Shown here: piece after piece, positions 62,142 to 64,000 of the stretch | Layout of the letters: each line of letters starts with the position of its first letter | Numbering within the stretch: position 1 is the first letter of the stretch | Assembly: GCA_027490995.1 (NCBI GenBank) | Contig: JAIXWY010000008.1 | Span: 1 to 64,000 of the forward strand | Direction of reading: 5' to 3' | Source: Opitutaceae bacterium | Lineage (GTDB): Bacteria; Verrucomicrobiota; Verrucomicrobiia; Opitutales; Opitutaceae | Length of the DNA stretch: 64,000 nt | Position numbers and translations under genes: made by a program | The notes under the pieces: generated by a model | Told to the model about the DNA's origin: nothing | Database searches by the model: none | The model's input: only the letters and a program-made list of their open reading frames with translations

Positions 62142-63002
62142 CTAAATGCGACGCAGCAGTTCCTCGATCCGGTCGGACACGGAGCGCGTGCGTGAGACGC
62201 CGCGTACTGCATCCTCGAGCGTGAGCCCGGCCTGGGCCAAGACGGATGCCGAGGGAGCCCACGCATGCCGTTCGATGGAAAGACCGTGACCGAGTTCGGC
62301 GGTGATCCAGCAGGCGAGGTGAAGCAGCGCGGTCGTGCGGTGATGAGAGGGATCGCCGCTCGGTGCGAAATGGTGACGTACCGGTTCGCTGAGTGATGCC
62401 GGAAAGCCCCAGAACTGAAAGACGCGATCCACGGCTTCGGTGCTCGTGGTGCCGAAGGTGTTGAACTCCCATGCGGCCACCAAGGCTGCGGTGGGCTGGC
62501 GGGCGCCGCATTCGCGGATCTCCTCCTCGTCAGCAAGCCCCTGAAGAAGTAGGCGGCCCACCGGCCGCAGCAGGCCGAGCGTGTAGCCGGCACTCGCGTC
62601 TTCGCCGGCGCGCCGGCAGAGACTCTCCAAGGCGGCGGCGGTGGTCACCGAGTTGCGCCAGATATCTTCCCCGGTCAGCCCATAAATCGGCAACGCCTTC
62701 CGTTCGTAGAGATCCGACGCCATCGCCGCACCGACCAACCGGTAGACTTCGTAGAGACCAATTCGCTCGATTGCCTCGGCCAGGCTTTGCGGCGGGTCGG
62801 GGATGCCCACTCCGGCGGAACAGGCGAGTCTGAGAATCCGCGCCGCCAGCGCTGCGTCGATCTGGACGCAGGCCCCGATCTCATCCAGCCGCACCTGCGG
62901 CTCGCGCATAAGCGTAGTCAGGCGCCGAAACACCCGCGGTGCCGGTGAGAGACGGCTGGCGATGTTGGACAGCTGCGAGTCCAGGGAGAGGCCGGCGGAC
63001 AT
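62142..63002 (-). CDS. HDOD-domain protein
   Basis: 286 aa from ATG 63002. Helical HDOD fold: RVFRRLTTLMREPQVRLDEI, LAARILRLACSAGVG, LAEAIERIGLYEVYRLVGAA and later ALLHLACWITAELGHGLS. The metal-binding HD pair of true HD hydrolases is not evident, so it is probably a signal-coupling protein without catalysis, as for most HDODs. It is convergent with the kinase gene, 36 bp apart. Confidence 0.85.
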   Translation of the reverse strand: MSAGLSLDSQLSNIASRLSPAPRVFRRLTTLMREPQVRLDEIGACVQIDAALAARILRLACSAGVGIPDPPQSLAEAIERIGLYEVYRLVGAAMASDLYERKALPIYGLTGEDIWRNSVTTAAALESLCRRAGEDASAGYTLGLLRPVGRLLLQGLADEEEIRECGARQPTAALVAAWEFNTFGTTSTEAVDRVFQFWGFPASLSEPVRHHFAPSGDPSHHRTTALLHLACWITAELGHGLSIERHAWAPSASVLAQAGLTLEDAVRGVSRTRSVSDRIEELLRRI

Positions 63003-63086
63003 GGGTTTAAGAGAACGACGCGGTGCCCCATCGTCACATCCTCCCCTCGATTCCAACGGCTTTTACCGGGCTTTCACGGCTACCTG

Positions 63087-64000
63087 TCAACCGGCGCTCT
63101 GGGGGACGCGGTTTTCTGGGCCTCGGACGGTCTGCTCCTTCACGAGCTCCCGCCGGAGCCAGTCGAGGGCGGCGTTGACGGCGCGGATCTTTACGGTCGG
63201 ACGCGGGCCGGGATAGGAGAGGCGGCGCGACCAGACCCCGCGGTGCGAGTAGAGGGCGAGGTAGATCGTGCCGACCGGGTTCGCCTCGGTGCCGCCCGTC
63301 GGACCGGCGAACCCGGTCAGGGCGATGGCGTAGTCGGCCCCCAGACGCTCCGCGGCCCCGGTTGCCATGGCCACGGCGGCCTCGGCCGACACGGCGCCGT
63401 GCTGGGCGAGCAAGTCCTCGGGGACCTCCAGCAGCTGCATCTTGGATTCGTTGGAGTAGCAGACGCACCCACCGGCGAAGAACTTCGAGGCACCGCAGAT
63501 GTTGGTGAACGCGTTTGCCAGCAGTCCCCCGGTGGCGGTTTCGGCGACCGCGAGGGTGTGTTCGCCGGCGCGCAGCAGGTCGGCGCAGACATCGGCGAGG
63601 GAATCGTGGCCGAAGCACAGGAAATCCTCGCCGAGCGAGCGCGCGCACTCCGCGGCGAGCGCGTGGAGGGCGTCGTCGTTCAATTCACCGCTCGGAGAAC
63701 TCAACCGACAGTCGACCTGTCCCTGGTGGGCGCAGAAAGCGACGCTGAGCGCGGAGCCGCAGCGATCGAGCAGCGGCTGGAGTTTTGTTTCCAGCGCACT
63801 TTCTCCTATCCCGGCGGTGCGCAGCTGCACGTAGGCCTCGCGGGGCCGGATGAGCCCGAGCGCGGCCAGACGCGGCAGCACCTGCTCCCGGAACATCGGC
63901 TGCAGCTCGTTCGGTGGTCCCGGCAGCATGCACAGGACGCGGCCATCCTGCTCCACCCAGAGGCCGGGTGCCGTGCCGTTCGCGTTTGCCAAGACCTCTC
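63087..64000 (-). CDS. cinA: CinA-family protein (5'-truncated by window edge)
   Basis: Only the C-terminal ~304 residues are in the window; the start lies beyond 64000. The visible part begins in the end of the MoCF domain (NANGTAPGLWVEQDGRVLCM, then LPGPPNEL) and contains the C-terminal CinA amidase domain: LAVAETATGGLLANAFTN, then AIALTGFAGPTGGTEANPVG. This domain deamidates nicotinamide mononucleotide in NAD recycling (PncC activity). The MoCF part has ADP-ribose pyrophosphatase activity in characterised CinA proteins. Full-length CinA is about 410-420 aa, so roughly a quarter is missing. Confidence 0.93.
   Translation of the reverse strand, partial: EVLANANGTAPGLWVEQDGRVLCMLPGPPNELQPMFREQVLPRLAALGLIRPREAYVQLRTAGIGESALETKLQPLLDRCGSALSVAFCAHQGQVDCRLSSPSGELNDDALHALAAECARSLGEDFLCFGHDSLADVCADLLRAGEHTLAVAETATGGLLANAFTNICGASKFFAGGCVCYSNESKMQLLEVPEDLLAQHGAVSAEAAVAMATGAAERLGADYAIALTGFAGPTGGTEANPVGTIYLALYSHRGVWSRRLSYPGPRPTVKIRAVNAALDWLRRELVKEQTVRGPENRVPQSAG

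Noticed and set aside
1-64000. CRISPR array, rRNA or tRNA genes
   Set aside because: No regularly spaced repeats and no recognisable rRNA or tRNA sequence were found on reading through the window; weak tRNA matches would need a covariance-model scan.

Overview
The window looks like a chromosomal segment of a GC-rich Verrucomicrobiota bacterium of the Opitutaceae type. This is inferred from gene content and style, not from a marker gene. The evidence is an Opitutus-style TonB-dependent receptor (TPFVV plug motif, C-terminal TNTFSF), a chlamydia-like class Ic ribonucleotide reductase, RNase Y and RNase E/G side by side, and a TonB/SSS/DUF1080 sugar cluster. No rRNA, tRNA or CRISPR array was seen.

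Region 1 (1-16.9 kb) is a defence island that looks less GC-rich than its surroundings. One minus-strand operon, with gaps of 93 bp or less, reads: SNF2-type helicase with a C-terminal DUF3883 domain, an unknown 531-aa protein, a DUF3644 (HEPN-like) protein, a DUF1156 DNA methylase, a DUF499 ATPase with an N-terminal HEPN-like motif, then a short prokaryotic Argonaute system. That last part is a TIR-APAZ protein split by an apparent -1 frameshift, a short pAgo and an 88-aa ORF. A SPARTA-type abortive NADase module is therefore joined to the 3' end of a methylase/ATPase/helicase cassette. A divergent LysR-type regulator with a perfect inverted repeat in the shared intergenic region probably controls the operon. 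The left end of the island lies outside the window.

Region 2 (17-31 kb) is mostly housekeeping: rng and rodA (minus), rny (plus), queF, a RelE/Phd toxin-antitoxin pair flanked by a repeated ~50-bp element, an inositol-monophosphatase-family enzyme, a DEDDh exonuclease, a HAD phosphatase, a BtuFCD-like ABC transporter (ATGA-coupled genes) and two tandem CorA transporters.

Region 3 (31-37 kb) carries nrdB and nrdA as separate units, each with NrdR-box-like palindromes upstream. NrdB has Leu at the tyrosyl-radical position and NrdA has three ATP cones and a CxxC tail. A small secreted or anchored protein made of 26-residue repeats follows.

Region 4 (37-48.4 kb) holds two overlapping MFS transporter genes, a DMT transporter, an FG-GAP protein, a pseudopilin-like protein, an unusual methyltransferase, a Tat-exported NHL protein, a PQQ dehydrogenase with a cytochrome c domain (close-spaced promoter, nearby Fur-like box) and a lone tyrosine recombinase.

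Region 5 (48.4-56.8 kb, minus) is a carbohydrate-uptake cluster: a GH42-like hydrolase, an SSS symporter, a DUF1080 hydrolase and a TonB receptor. Region 6 (57-64 kb) carries an iron alcohol dehydrogenase, an HtrA protease with a hairpin abutting its start codon, a rho-independent terminator, an OmpR/histidine-kinase pair, an HDOD protein and cinA, which runs off the right edge.
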